Assembly: GCF_022870885.1 (NCBI RefSeq)
Contig: NZ_CP091509.1
Location: 124,001 to 188,000 of the forward strand
Reading direction: 5' to 3'
DNA length: 64,000 nucleotides
DNA from: Neisseria dumasiana
Lineage (GTDB): Bacteria; Pseudomonadota; Gammaproteobacteria; Burkholderiales; Neisseriaceae
Shown in pieces: positions 9,102 to 15,642 of the stretch; within the stretch, counting starts at the first letter, position 1; the number at the start of each line of letters is the position of its first letter. A program made the translations under genes and the position numbers. The notes below the pieces were generated by a model. The model ran no database searches. It was given only the letters and a program-made list of their open reading frames with translations, and was not told the DNA's origin.

Positions 9102-10028
9102 ATGAGAAAAGGTGTGATGCGCCCCGGCCATGTGCAAATCCGGGTATTGGATATGGATGAAGCCGTGAAACATTACGGCGACTTGTTGGGCTTGATTCCC
9201 GTCGGCACCGACGGGCAGGGTCGCCGCTATTTTAAAGGCTGGACGGAAATAGACAGTTTTTCGGTGGTGCTGCGCGAGGCAGACGAAGCCGGTATGGATT
9301 TCATGGCGTTTAAAGTGGTTGACGAAGCCACCTTAGACCAACTGCGCCAAGAGCTGGTTGATTTCGGCGGTTTGGACGTGCACGACATCCCCGCCGGCGA
9401 ACTGAAAGGCTGCGGCCGCCGCGTGCGTTTTACCGCGCCCACAGGGCATGTGTTCGAGCTGTTTGCCACCAAAGACCAACCGGGCAAATACGGTGTGAGC
9501 AACCACAACCCCGAAGCGTGGCCGCGCGATTTGAAAGGCATGAAGGCCACCCGTTTCGACCACTGCCTGCTTTACGGCGACGATCTCGACCGCACGTTTG
9601 ATCTGTTCACACAAGTGTTGGGTTTCGGTTTGGCCGAGCAGGTGGTTACGCCCGAGGGCGCGCGGGCCGCACAGTTTTTAACCTGCTCGATGAAAGCGCA
9701 CGACGTGGCTTTTATCCGCCACCCCGAAAAAGGCAAATTCCACCATGCTTCGTTTTACTTGGAAACATGGAACGACGTGCTGTTGGCAGGCGATTTAATC
9801 TCCATGACCGATACCTCCATCGACATCGGCCCGACCCGCCACGGCTTAACCCACGGGCAGACGATTTATTTCTTCGACCCCTCCGGCAACCGCAACGAAG
9901 TGTTTGCGGGCGGCGATTACTATTATCCCGACCACCCGCCCGTTACTTGGGATGTGGATAAGCTGGGTAAAGCCATTTTCTACCACGACCGCGTGCTCAA
10001 CGAGCGTTTCTTAACCGTATTGACTTAA
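9102..10028 (+). CDS. dmpB: Catechol 2,3-dioxygenase
   Basis: 308 residues, a two-domain vicinal-oxygen-chelate extradiol dioxygenase. The Fe(II) ligands are visible at H154 ('[11 protein letters not shown]'), H215 ('[12 protein letters not shown]') and E266 ('[11 protein letters not shown]'), one residue offset from the Pseudomonas enzyme. It opens the catechol ring next to the diol to give 2-hydroxymuconic semialdehyde. AAGGAGAAAGA precedes the ATG. An 89-bp gap separates it from dmpQ. Confidence 0.96.
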   Translation: MRKGVMRPGHVQIRVLDMDEAVKHYGDLLGLIPVGTDGQGRRYFKGWTEIDSFSVVLREADEAGMDFMAFKVVDEATLDQLRQELVDFGGLDVHDIPAGELKGCGRRVRFTAPTGHVFELFATKDQPGKYGVSNHNPEAWPRDLKGMKATRFDHCLLYGDDLDRTFDLFTQVLGFGLAEQVVTPEGARAAQFLTCSMKAHDVAFIRHPEKGKFHHASFYLETWNDVLLAGDLISMTDTSIDIGPTRHGLTHGQTIYFFDPSGNRNEVFAGGDYYYPDHPPVTWDVDKLGKAIFYHDRVLNERFLTVLT

Positions 10029-10081
10029 GCGGCATGTTCAGACGGCCTGCTCGAAACAAGAGGCCCTCTGAACATGAATAA

Positions 10082-10173
10082 CCGCCATACCCGGGCTTGA
10101 CCCGAATATCCCCGAACCGACTGAAAGCCAAGATACTCGGGTCAAGCCCGAGTATGACGGCGGTTATTGATGA
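10082..10173. repeat. Intergenic palindromic repeat (CTCGGG-TCAAG-CCCGAG type)
   Basis: Holds ATACTCGGG-TCAAG-CCCGAGTAT at 10133-10155, flanked by a diverged partner 'CATACCCGGGCTTGACCCG' from 10085 and enclosing arms ACCGCCAT/GGCGGT. A near-identical hairpin occurs at 32124-32154 and a decayed one at about 19067-19142, so this is a dispersed intergenic repeat. It lies in the 235-bp gap between dmpB and dmpC, which also carries uptake sequences at 10035-10070 and 10213-10224. Confidence 0.7.
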
Positions 10174-10263
10174 AGTATTGAGCGGTCTAACCGTTCTTTT
10201 CAGACAGGCATCAAGGCCGTCTGAAAAGCGTGCACGAACCCTATCGAAAACAGAGGCAGAAAC

Positions 10264-11724
10264 ATGAAAGAATTCAAACACTTTATCAACGGTAAATACG
10301 TCGGCTCCGCCGGCGGCAAAACCTTTGAAAACCGCAACCCCGTAGACAACAGCGTGATCGGCATCGTACACGAAGGCGGCAGAGAAGAAGTCGATGCCGC
10401 CGTTGCCGCCGCCCGCGCCGCACTCAAAGGCCCGTGGAGCAAACTCACGCAGGCCGAGCGCATCGAATTGCTCAATAAAGTGGCCGACCGCATCAACGAA
10501 CGCTTCGACGAATTTCTCGAAGCCGAATGTCTCGATACCGGCAAGCCGCGCAAAATGGCCGCCCATATCGACATCCCGCGAGGCGCGGCCAACTTCAAAG
10601 CCTTCTCCGAAACCTTGGCCAATCACCCCACCGAAGGCTTCCGTCTCGACACGCCCGACGGCAAAGGCGCGTTAAACGTCGGCCACCGCACCCCCAAAGG
10701 CGTGGTTGCCGTGGTTGCCCCGTGGAACCTGCCCCTGCTGTTGATGACATGGAAAGTCGGCCCCGCCTTGGCCTGCGGCAACACTGTGGTCGTGAAGCCG
10801 TCTGAAGAAACCCCCGCCACCACCACCCTGCTGGGCGAGGTAATGAACGAATGCGGCGTACCGCCCGGCGTGTTCAACGTCGTGCACGGCTTCGGCCCCA
10901 ATTCCGCCGGCGCATTCCTTACCGAACACAAAGACATCGACGCCATCACCTTTACCGGCGAAACCCGCACCGGCGAAATCATCATGAAAGCCGCTGCCGT
11001 CGGCCTGCGCAACATCTCGATGGAATGCGGCGGCAAAAACCCCGCCATCGTGTTTGCCGACTGCGATTTGGAAAAAGCCGTCGAAGGCACCATGCGTTCC
11101 GCTTTCGTCAACTGCGGTCAAGTGTGTCTCGGCACCGAGCGCGTATATGTAGAACGCCCGCTCTTCGATGCCTTTTTAAAACGCATGAAAGAAGAAGTGG
11201 CCAAACTCAAGCCCGGCCGCCCCGACGACCCCGAAGCCAATTTCGGCCCCCTAATCAGTTTGGAACACCGCGATAAAGTGCTGTCGTACTACAAACTGGC
11301 CGAAAAAGAAGGCGCAACCGTAGAAATCGGCGGCGGCATACCCGACATGGGCGAAGCCCTGCAAGACGGCGCATGGATAGAACCGACCATTTGGACAGGG
11401 TTGCCGGACGAGGCCCGCGTGATCCGCGAAGAAATCTTCGGCCCCTGCTGCCACATCCGCCCCTTCGACAGCGAAGAAGAAGTGATTGCACTGGCCAACG
11501 ACACCCGCTACGGCCTTGCCGCCGCCATCTGGACGGAAAACAGCAGCCGCGCCGTGCGCGTGGCCGAGCAGATGGAAGCCGGTTTGGTGTGGGTGAACAG
11601 CTGGTTCCTGCGCGACCTGCGCACCGCATTCGGCGGCGCCAAACAATCCGGCATCGGCCGCGAAGGCGGCGTACACGGCCTCGAGTTTTACACCGAGCTG
11701 AAAAACATCTGTATCAAACTCTAA
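10264..11724 (+). CDS. dmpC: 2-hydroxymuconic semialdehyde dehydrogenase
   Basis: 486 residues, an NAD-dependent aldehyde dehydrogenase. The general base is E254 ('SMECGGKNP') and the nucleophile C288 ('NCGQVCLGTERVY'). It oxidises the ring-cleavage product to 2-hydroxymuconate, entering the 4-oxalocrotonate branch (DmpI, DmpH). No hydrolase gene dmpD follows, so this is the only visible exit from the semialdehyde. Start codon follows CAGAGGCAGAAAC. Long gaps on both sides (235 and 207 bp) set it apart from the tightly packed genes upstream. Confidence 0.95.
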   Translation: MKEFKHFINGKYVGSAGGKTFENRNPVDNSVIGIVHEGGREEVDAAVAAARAALKGPWSKLTQAERIELLNKVADRINERFDEFLEAECLDTGKPRKMAAHIDIPRGAANFKAFSETLANHPTEGFRLDTPDGKGALNVGHRTPKGVVAVVAPWNLPLLLMTWKVGPALACGNTVVVKPSEETPATTTLLGEVMNECGVPPGVFNVVHGFGPNSAGAFLTEHKDIDAITFTGETRTGEIIMKAAAVGLRNISMECGGKNPAIVFADCDLEKAVEGTMRSAFVNCGQVCLGTERVYVERPLFDAFLKRMKEEVAKLKPGRPDDPEANFGPLISLEHRDKVLSYYKLAEKEGATVEIGGGIPDMGEALQDGAWIEPTIWTGLPDEARVIREEIFGPCCHIRPFDSEEEVIALANDTRYGLAAAIWTENSSRAVRVAEQMEAGLVWVNSWFLRDLRTAFGGAKQSGIGREGGVHGLEFYTELKNICIKL

Positions 11725-11761
11725 GCAGGCCGTCTGAAAGCAGACTGTGCGGTTCTAAAAA

Positions 11762-11880
11762 CCGTAGGGCGGGCATCTCTGCCCGCCGTCCAGCAGCCCA
11801 AGCGCAACGGCAATCAGACAAAGCAACCAACAATGCCAGTCTGAAAAACGTAGGGCGGGCATCCCCGCCACCCGACAACC
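11762..11880. repeat. Tandem GTAGGGCGGGCAT intergenic repeats
   Basis: Two copies of CGTAGGGCGGGCATC, at about 11762 and 11850. The first forms a GGCGGGCA-TCTC-TGCCCGCC hairpin and the second is decayed. They sit between dmpC and dmpE with an inverted uptake-sequence pair at 11892-11918. No gene is seen in this 207-bp gap. The hairpin could attenuate transcription into dmpE, but its role is unknown. Confidence 0.5.
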
Positions 11881-11931
11881 CATAACAAAAGGCCGTCTGA
11901 ACATTCAGACGGCCTCAAGCGGAGAAACCAC

Positions 11932-12717
11932 ATGACCCAAGACGACATTAAACGCTTCGGCACCATGCTCTACCAAGCCATGACCAACCGCCAAGCCATC
12001 CGCCCGCTTACCGAACAAGCACCCGACATCACCATCGAAGACGCCTACCACATCTCCCAAGCCTTCTTGCAACACCGCTTGGATGCAGGCGAAAAAGTGA
12101 TCGGCAAAAAAATCGGCCTCACCTCGTACGCCGTACAATCCATGCTCAAAGTCGACCAGCCCGATTTCGGCTTTCTCACCGACAAAATGGTATTCAGCCA
12201 AGGGCAAGACATGCCCATCAGCCAAATGCTGATGCAGCCGCGCGCCGAAGGCGAGATCGCCTTCGTGCTGAAAAAAGACCTCAACGGCCCCGGCGTAACC
12301 GCCGCCGACGTCATCGCCGCCACCGAATGCGTGATGCCGTGTTTTGAAATCGTCGATTCCCGCATCGAAAACTGGCAAATCAAAATCCAAGACACCGTCG
12401 CCGACAACGCCTCCTGCGGCCTGCTGATTCTGGGCGACACCGCCGTCAGCCCGCGCCAAGTCGATTTGCGCACCTGCGGCATGGTCGTCGAGAAAAACGG
12501 CAAAATCATCAGCACCGGCGCAGGTGCCGCCGCCCTCGGCAGCCCCGTCAACTGCGTCGCCTGGCTCGCCAACACCCTGGGCAGCTTCGGCATCCCGCTC
12601 AAAGCCGGCGAAATCATCCTCTCCGGCGCACTCGTGCCGCTGGAAAACGTGAGCGCAGGCGATTTCATGTCGGTATCCATCGGCGGCATCGGCAACGCTT
12701 CGGTGCTGTTTAGCTGA
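11932..12717 (+). CDS. dmpE: 2-hydroxypenta-2,4-dienoate (2-oxopent-4-enoate) hydratase
   Basis: 261 residues, the second member of the decarboxylase/hydratase family in this cluster. 'GKKIGLTSYAVQSMLKVDQPDFGFL' is shortened here to its core 'GLTSYAVQSMLKVDQPDFG'; 'QPRAEGEIAFVL' and 'CFEIVDSRIENW' mark the metal site. It hydrates 2-hydroxypentadienoate to 4-hydroxy-2-oxovalerate, feeding DmpG. It is last in the cluster, behind AGCGGAGAAACC, and is followed by a terminator. The split between this and dmpH as hydratase and decarboxylase rests on family resemblance and position. Confidence 0.9.
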   Translation: MTQDDIKRFGTMLYQAMTNRQAIRPLTEQAPDITIEDAYHISQAFLQHRLDAGEKVIGKKIGLTSYAVQSMLKVDQPDFGFLTDKMVFSQGQDMPISQMLMQPRAEGEIAFVLKKDLNGPGVTAADVIAATECVMPCFEIVDSRIENWQIKIQDTVADNASCGLLILGDTAVSPRQVDLRTCGMVVEKNGKIISTGAGAAALGSPVNCVAWLANTLGSFGIPLKAGEIILSGALVPLENVSAGDFMSVSIGGIGNASVLFS

Positions 12718-12778
12718 AATCTTTTAAATCAGTTGGATAGACAAGGTAAGCGAATGTCTTAATCCTGTGAATCTATAT

Positions 12779-12811
12779 GGCCGTCTGAAAATTTATTTTC
12801 AGACGGCCTCT
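12779..12811. terminator. Inverted uptake-sequence terminator after dmpE
   Basis: GGCCGTCTGAAAAT-TT-ATTTTCAGACGGCC followed by TCTTT. It ends the phenol cluster and lies in the path of the convergent reverse transcriptase gene, so it probably works both ways. Confidence 0.75.
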
Positions 12812-12873
12812 TTGAATTATCAGTGCAAGTTTATTTTATAAAGATATTATGAATTAGCTTGTTAGCTATGAAT

Positions 12874-14181
12874 TTAATCAGTTTCAATTCTATATTGCAG
12901 TCTTTTCCATAAAGGTTTTAATTGTTTTCTAATTTGTGGAGATTCCATAATCTCGGCAGCTCTTCGTCCGTAAGAGATAAAATTTCTTCTGCCGAAGTGG
13001 GAATAGGTTGAATATAATTTTTTCTTGAATAATCGTTTTCCAGAAAGAGCATTTTTAGACCGAATAATATTATATTTCCTTTGAGTTTGTTTAGCTAAAC
13101 TAACTCCGCGCTTCATTTTTTTTGAATATTTTGTAAATGCAGCAGGGCGAATGGTAATAGATTCGTCTTTTAGAATAAATCCTAAATACTGGAGTTTTTT
13201 ATCATTAAGAACTTTCCGTTTTTTATCATCATACTTAAAAGTAATAATTTCTGTCTTTGTTGGATGAATTTTTAGCTTTAGCTTCATAATTTCTTGATTA
13301 ACTAAATGCTGAATTTCATCTACTCTTGGTGTTGGAACTATACATAAAATATCATCACAATATCTTAAGTATAATCCACCTAATTCGCTAATTTTATTGT
13401 GACAAAAAGCATCAAAATCAATCATGTAAATATTGGATAATAATGCACTAATCGGAGAGCCTTGAGGTATTCCTTTATTTTTATTCGGAATAAATAAATT
13501 TTGATCTGGTAAAGCTAAAGAAAGCTTATGTTTTTTTCTAAATGATCTGAATTCTTCTGGGGTACAAATTCTTTTTCTATTATTACTTCTTGGCGTGTGA
13601 GAAGATATTTTGAATTCCTTGAATAAAATATCTTTTGATATTGTTGTGTATTGGGTAATAGCTTTAAATACGGCAAAGTGATCAACGGGTAAAGTATGCG
13701 TTCCTAATAATTTGCACCACTGTTGCTTCAAAATTTTATGATCTAGGTTGCCAAAGAAATCAGATATATCTAATGCAATTACAGAGCAATTTTTTGCTTG
13801 TTTTATATTATTAAATGCCTGTTGTGCGAAATTAATATTATTTTGACCTAATTTTCTAAAGGCCAATACTGAATTATTAATACTGCTATAGCTATTATTT
13901 AAAAGATGCTCATACTTGTCATTTAAAATATAAGCATAGTAGCTAAAAATATGACTATCTTTATGAGATGCATAAGAGATTACGCGTTTTTTAGGCTCTC
14001 GAGTCAATTTTCCTTGGGTATTCTTTTTTAATTTTGGAACTGATAACGTACATGAAATAAATGGATAAAAGCTGTGTTTTGCGACGCGTTCAGGGCATGA
14101 AACAAGTTCATTTGCTTTTTGTAAGCTAATAGGAGTATCAAAATGTAGATACCCTCGCATTTTAAACCAAGGTAAATCCAT
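12874..14181 (-). CDS. Stand-alone antiviral reverse transcriptase, DRT2/UG2-like
   Basis: 435 residues with all core reverse transcriptase motifs: A at 134-148 (A-L-D-I-S-D-F-F-G-N, catalytic D138), B at 236-253 (K-G-I-P-Q-G-S-P-I-S), C at 271-280 (Y-C-D-D, D276/D277), D 'HPTKTEIITF', E 'LQYLGFIL'. The N-terminal 'KMRGYLHFDTPIS', the length and the Y-C-D-D box resemble the DRT2 (UG2) group of defence reverse transcriptases, which copy an upstream non-coding RNA. There is no maturase or endonuclease domain, so it is not a group II intron protein; retron reverse transcriptases are shorter. The ATG is the first after an in-frame TGA, with only a weak Shine-Dalgarno. The gene is strikingly AT-rich with no uptake sequence, unlike its neighbours, indicating recent transfer. 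Reverse transcriptase identity is certain, DRT2 membership likely. Confidence 0.85.
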   Translation of the reverse strand: MDLPWFKMRGYLHFDTPISLQKANELVSCPERVAKHSFYPFISCTLSVPKLKKNTQGKLTREPKKRVISYASHKDSHIFSYYAYILNDKYEHLLNNSYSSINNSVLAFRKLGQNNINFAQQAFNNIKQAKNCSVIALDISDFFGNLDHKILKQQWCKLLGTHTLPVDHFAVFKAITQYTTISKDILFKEFKISSHTPRSNNRKRICTPEEFRSFRKKHKLSLALPDQNLFIPNKNKGIPQGSPISALLSNIYMIDFDAFCHNKISELGGLYLRYCDDILCIVPTPRVDEIQHLVNQEIMKLKLKIHPTKTEIITFKYDDKKRKVLNDKKLQYLGFILKDESITIRPAAFTKYSKKMKRGVSLAKQTQRKYNIIRSKNALSGKRLFKKKLYSTYSHFGRRNFISYGRRAAEIMESPQIRKQLKPLWKRLQYRIETD

Positions 14182-14212
14182 ATATCTTCATGATGAATTA
14201 AATAGAAAAGCA

Positions 14213-14520
14213 AAACTAAGGGCTTAGGATTGCGGTAGTCCCTAACTACTTAAGTAGTTAACAGCCCTCAGTATAGCCAAGCACTCTCAGTTAAGGAGCA
14301 CCATTTTGCATACTATTGCATGACAACAATTTTACGCAGACCGCTAATATGCTAAAGATGAATTATAATCAAACAGATATAATTACCAAGGAGTTAAACA
14401 TGACAATAATCTATGCCATGCGTTTCCTGTTGATAATACTGTCATGGTCTATGGCAACTTTCGAAGCCTATAATGACCTTGACAGTCTGCTGACAACCTC
14501 ATTTCCTATGATGAAATGAG
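14213..14520 (-). ncRNA. Predicted structured non-coding RNA template of the reverse transcriptase
   Basis: Reading 5' to 3' on the minus strand: hairpin 14520-14498 (CTCATTTC/GAAATGAG), a single-stranded linker containing ACA and AAC (complement strand, 14493-14497), a long hairpin 14486-14438 (ACTGTCA-A-GGTC paired with GACC-A-TGACAGT, extended by GGC/GCC), an AT-rich hairpin 14384-14361 (AATTATA/TATAATT) with another ACA in its loop (complement 14373-14375), and a strong 3' stem 14271-14216 (CTGAGGGCT/AGCCCTTAG) enclosing the palindrome TAACTACTTAAGTAGTTA. The 308-nt length and placement just upstream of the reverse transcriptase, same strand, agree with DRT2 RNAs. Ends are predicted from the promoter and last hairpin; no transcript data. 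Confidence 0.65.
14375..14497 (+). other. Predicted neo repeat unit: concatenation gives an endless reading frame
   Basis: Antisense to the predicted RNA, that is in the sense of its cDNA, the frame containing 14400 has no stop from 14295 to 14516. If the enzyme reaches the base of the 5' hairpin (14497) and jumps back on the AAC shared by 14495-14497 and 14372-14374, each unit is 123 nt (41 codons) and stays in frame. A jump on the ACA shared by 14493-14495 and 14373-14375 gives 120 nt (40 codons), also in frame. Each unit has AAGGAG at 14388-14393 and ATG at 14400. TTGACA (14479-14484) and TATAAT (14378-14383) become a promoter with a 16-bp spacer only across the 123-nt junction. The peptide repeat has a hydrophobic helix-like core 'MRFLLIILSWSMATF'. 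This is the logic reported for DRT2 neo genes; junction and expression are inferred. Confidence 0.6.
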
Positions 14521-14527
14521 CATTCAT

Positions 14528-14536
14528 ATTGTATCA
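14528..14536 (-). promoter_or_regulatory. Extended -10 promoter for the non-coding RNA
   Basis: On the minus strand TGATACAAT is an extended -10 element (TGn plus TACAAT, 5 of 6 matches). There is no good -35 box, which an extended -10 can tolerate. Initiation about 7 nt downstream would start the RNA at 14520, exactly the first base of the 5' hairpin. Confidence 0.55.
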
Positions 14537-14598
14537 TTGATGTATGTAATAATTTTGAAAAATTTTATATGGGTTGGTTAATGTAATATCCGTCTGTT

Positions 14599-15642
14599 TC
14601 AATAATAAACGTTAATGATCACCCTGTCCCGATACTCGCCCGGGCGGTAGTTGTTAACTGAGTCGATGGTGGCATACACATCGTGTTTTTGTGTCGTGCC
14701 GCTACCGGTTCCGGCTACGCCGTTGTTGGTGCTTTGGGCGGTTGCCGTGTTTCCCCAAACGGTGCCGTTTAATCCGGCGGTCGAACGCAGTTGGTAGGGT
14801 ACGCCGTCGGGGTTTCCTGCCTGCACAGCCCGCATGACCCCTTGCCCGTTTTGATTGTTATTGGAAGGTTGCAGACCGATTTTGTAGGGTGTGCCTTGGG
14901 TACAGGTTACTTTAAAAGAAGATTGGCCTTGCAGGTTGGTGGCATTTGTTTGAACCGTGCCGAAGTTGATGTCTCTTGCCTCGCTGATGATGCAGTTTTT
15001 TATGACGTTTGCGGTTACAGTAAAGGCAAAACGCCGACCGCCGATGCCGCACGATGTGTTGCCGAAAGACAGCGAGGTAGAACCGCCTCCAAAACCGATG
15101 GAGTAAATTCCTTCCGTTACATTGGTGAAGGGCGGGATAAGTTTGGCATAGAAAGGCACGTCCACGGTGTGCGATGCAGCCCCGGCGGGAACGTTTATTG
15201 TTACATCAATGGGTCGGCCGTTTTGTCTCGGTGTAGACCAAATTCTCGTGTGTGCGGGGTCGTGGTAGAGATCATAAGTTACGAAAGGGGGTGTATCGTT
15301 GTTACTACAACGACTACTTTTGCATAAGCGCTTGGGGTTTAATGTTTGCTGGGAAGTCTGACCGCCGTCAACCGCCAAGCAAACGTTAAAACTCTGCGGA
15401 CTTGATCGGCTGGCTGTTTTTGTGCAGGTAACAGACACTGCACCTTGTGCGGTGGCGGGGCTTGGAGCGAGCAAATTTACGTTGCCGAAATGGATACTTT
15501 GCGCCGTAGCTGTACAATCTGCCAATGCTTCCTGCACGGGCAGTATGGCCAGCAGGGCGGCGAGAAGTACGCCCGCAGGCAGCGGTAGGGCGGCTTGCTT
15601 GGCGGGTGTTGCGGGTAGGTTTACTGCTGTTTTTTTGTGCAT
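14599..15642 (-). CDS. Csu-type pilus tip adhesin, two spore-coat-U domains
   Basis: 347 residues with an N-terminal hydrophobic export signal ('VLLAALLAILPVQEALA') followed by two copies of the SCPU (spore coat U) domain. Each copy has a 'CTATAQSIHFGNVNLLAP' / 'CIISEARDINFGTVQTNAT' type opening and ends in beta-rich sequence. A two-domain SCPU protein encoded last after the usher matches CsuE, the tip adhesin of archaic chaperone-usher pili. The start overlaps the usher gene by 22 nt. The last residues, 'VIINVYY', resemble the terminal strand of the major pilin. The reverse transcriptase system lies immediately downstream. Confidence 0.85.
   Translation of the reverse strand: MHKKTAVNLPATPAKQAALPLPAGVLLAALLAILPVQEALADCTATAQSIHFGNVNLLAPSPATAQGAVSVTCTKTASRSSPQSFNVCLAVDGGQTSQQTLNPKRLCKSSRCSNNDTPPFVTYDLYHDPAHTRIWSTPRQNGRPIDVTINVPAGAASHTVDVPFYAKLIPPFTNVTEGIYSIGFGGGSTSLSFGNTSCGIGGRRFAFTVTANVIKNCIISEARDINFGTVQTNATNLQGQSSFKVTCTQGTPYKIGLQPSNNNQNGQGVMRAVQAGNPDGVPYQLRSTAGLNGTVWGNTATAQSTNNGVAGTGSGTTQKHDVYATIDSVNNYRPGEYRDRVIINVYY

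Noticed and set aside
14316..14519. A 67-codon gene starting at TTG on the + strand
   Set aside because: As a chromosomal gene it has no promoter in the right order, starts at TTG without a good Shine-Dalgarno there and ends inside the 5' hairpin of the predicted RNA. It makes more sense as the antisense neo frame that becomes endless on concatenation.
12874..14520. Retron (msr-msd plus reverse transcriptase) or group II intron
   Set aside because: The protein is longer than most retron enzymes, no inverted a1/a2 repeats bounding an msr-msd were found, and no effector gene is adjacent. No maturase domain or intron domain V was seen. A retron remains the main alternative.
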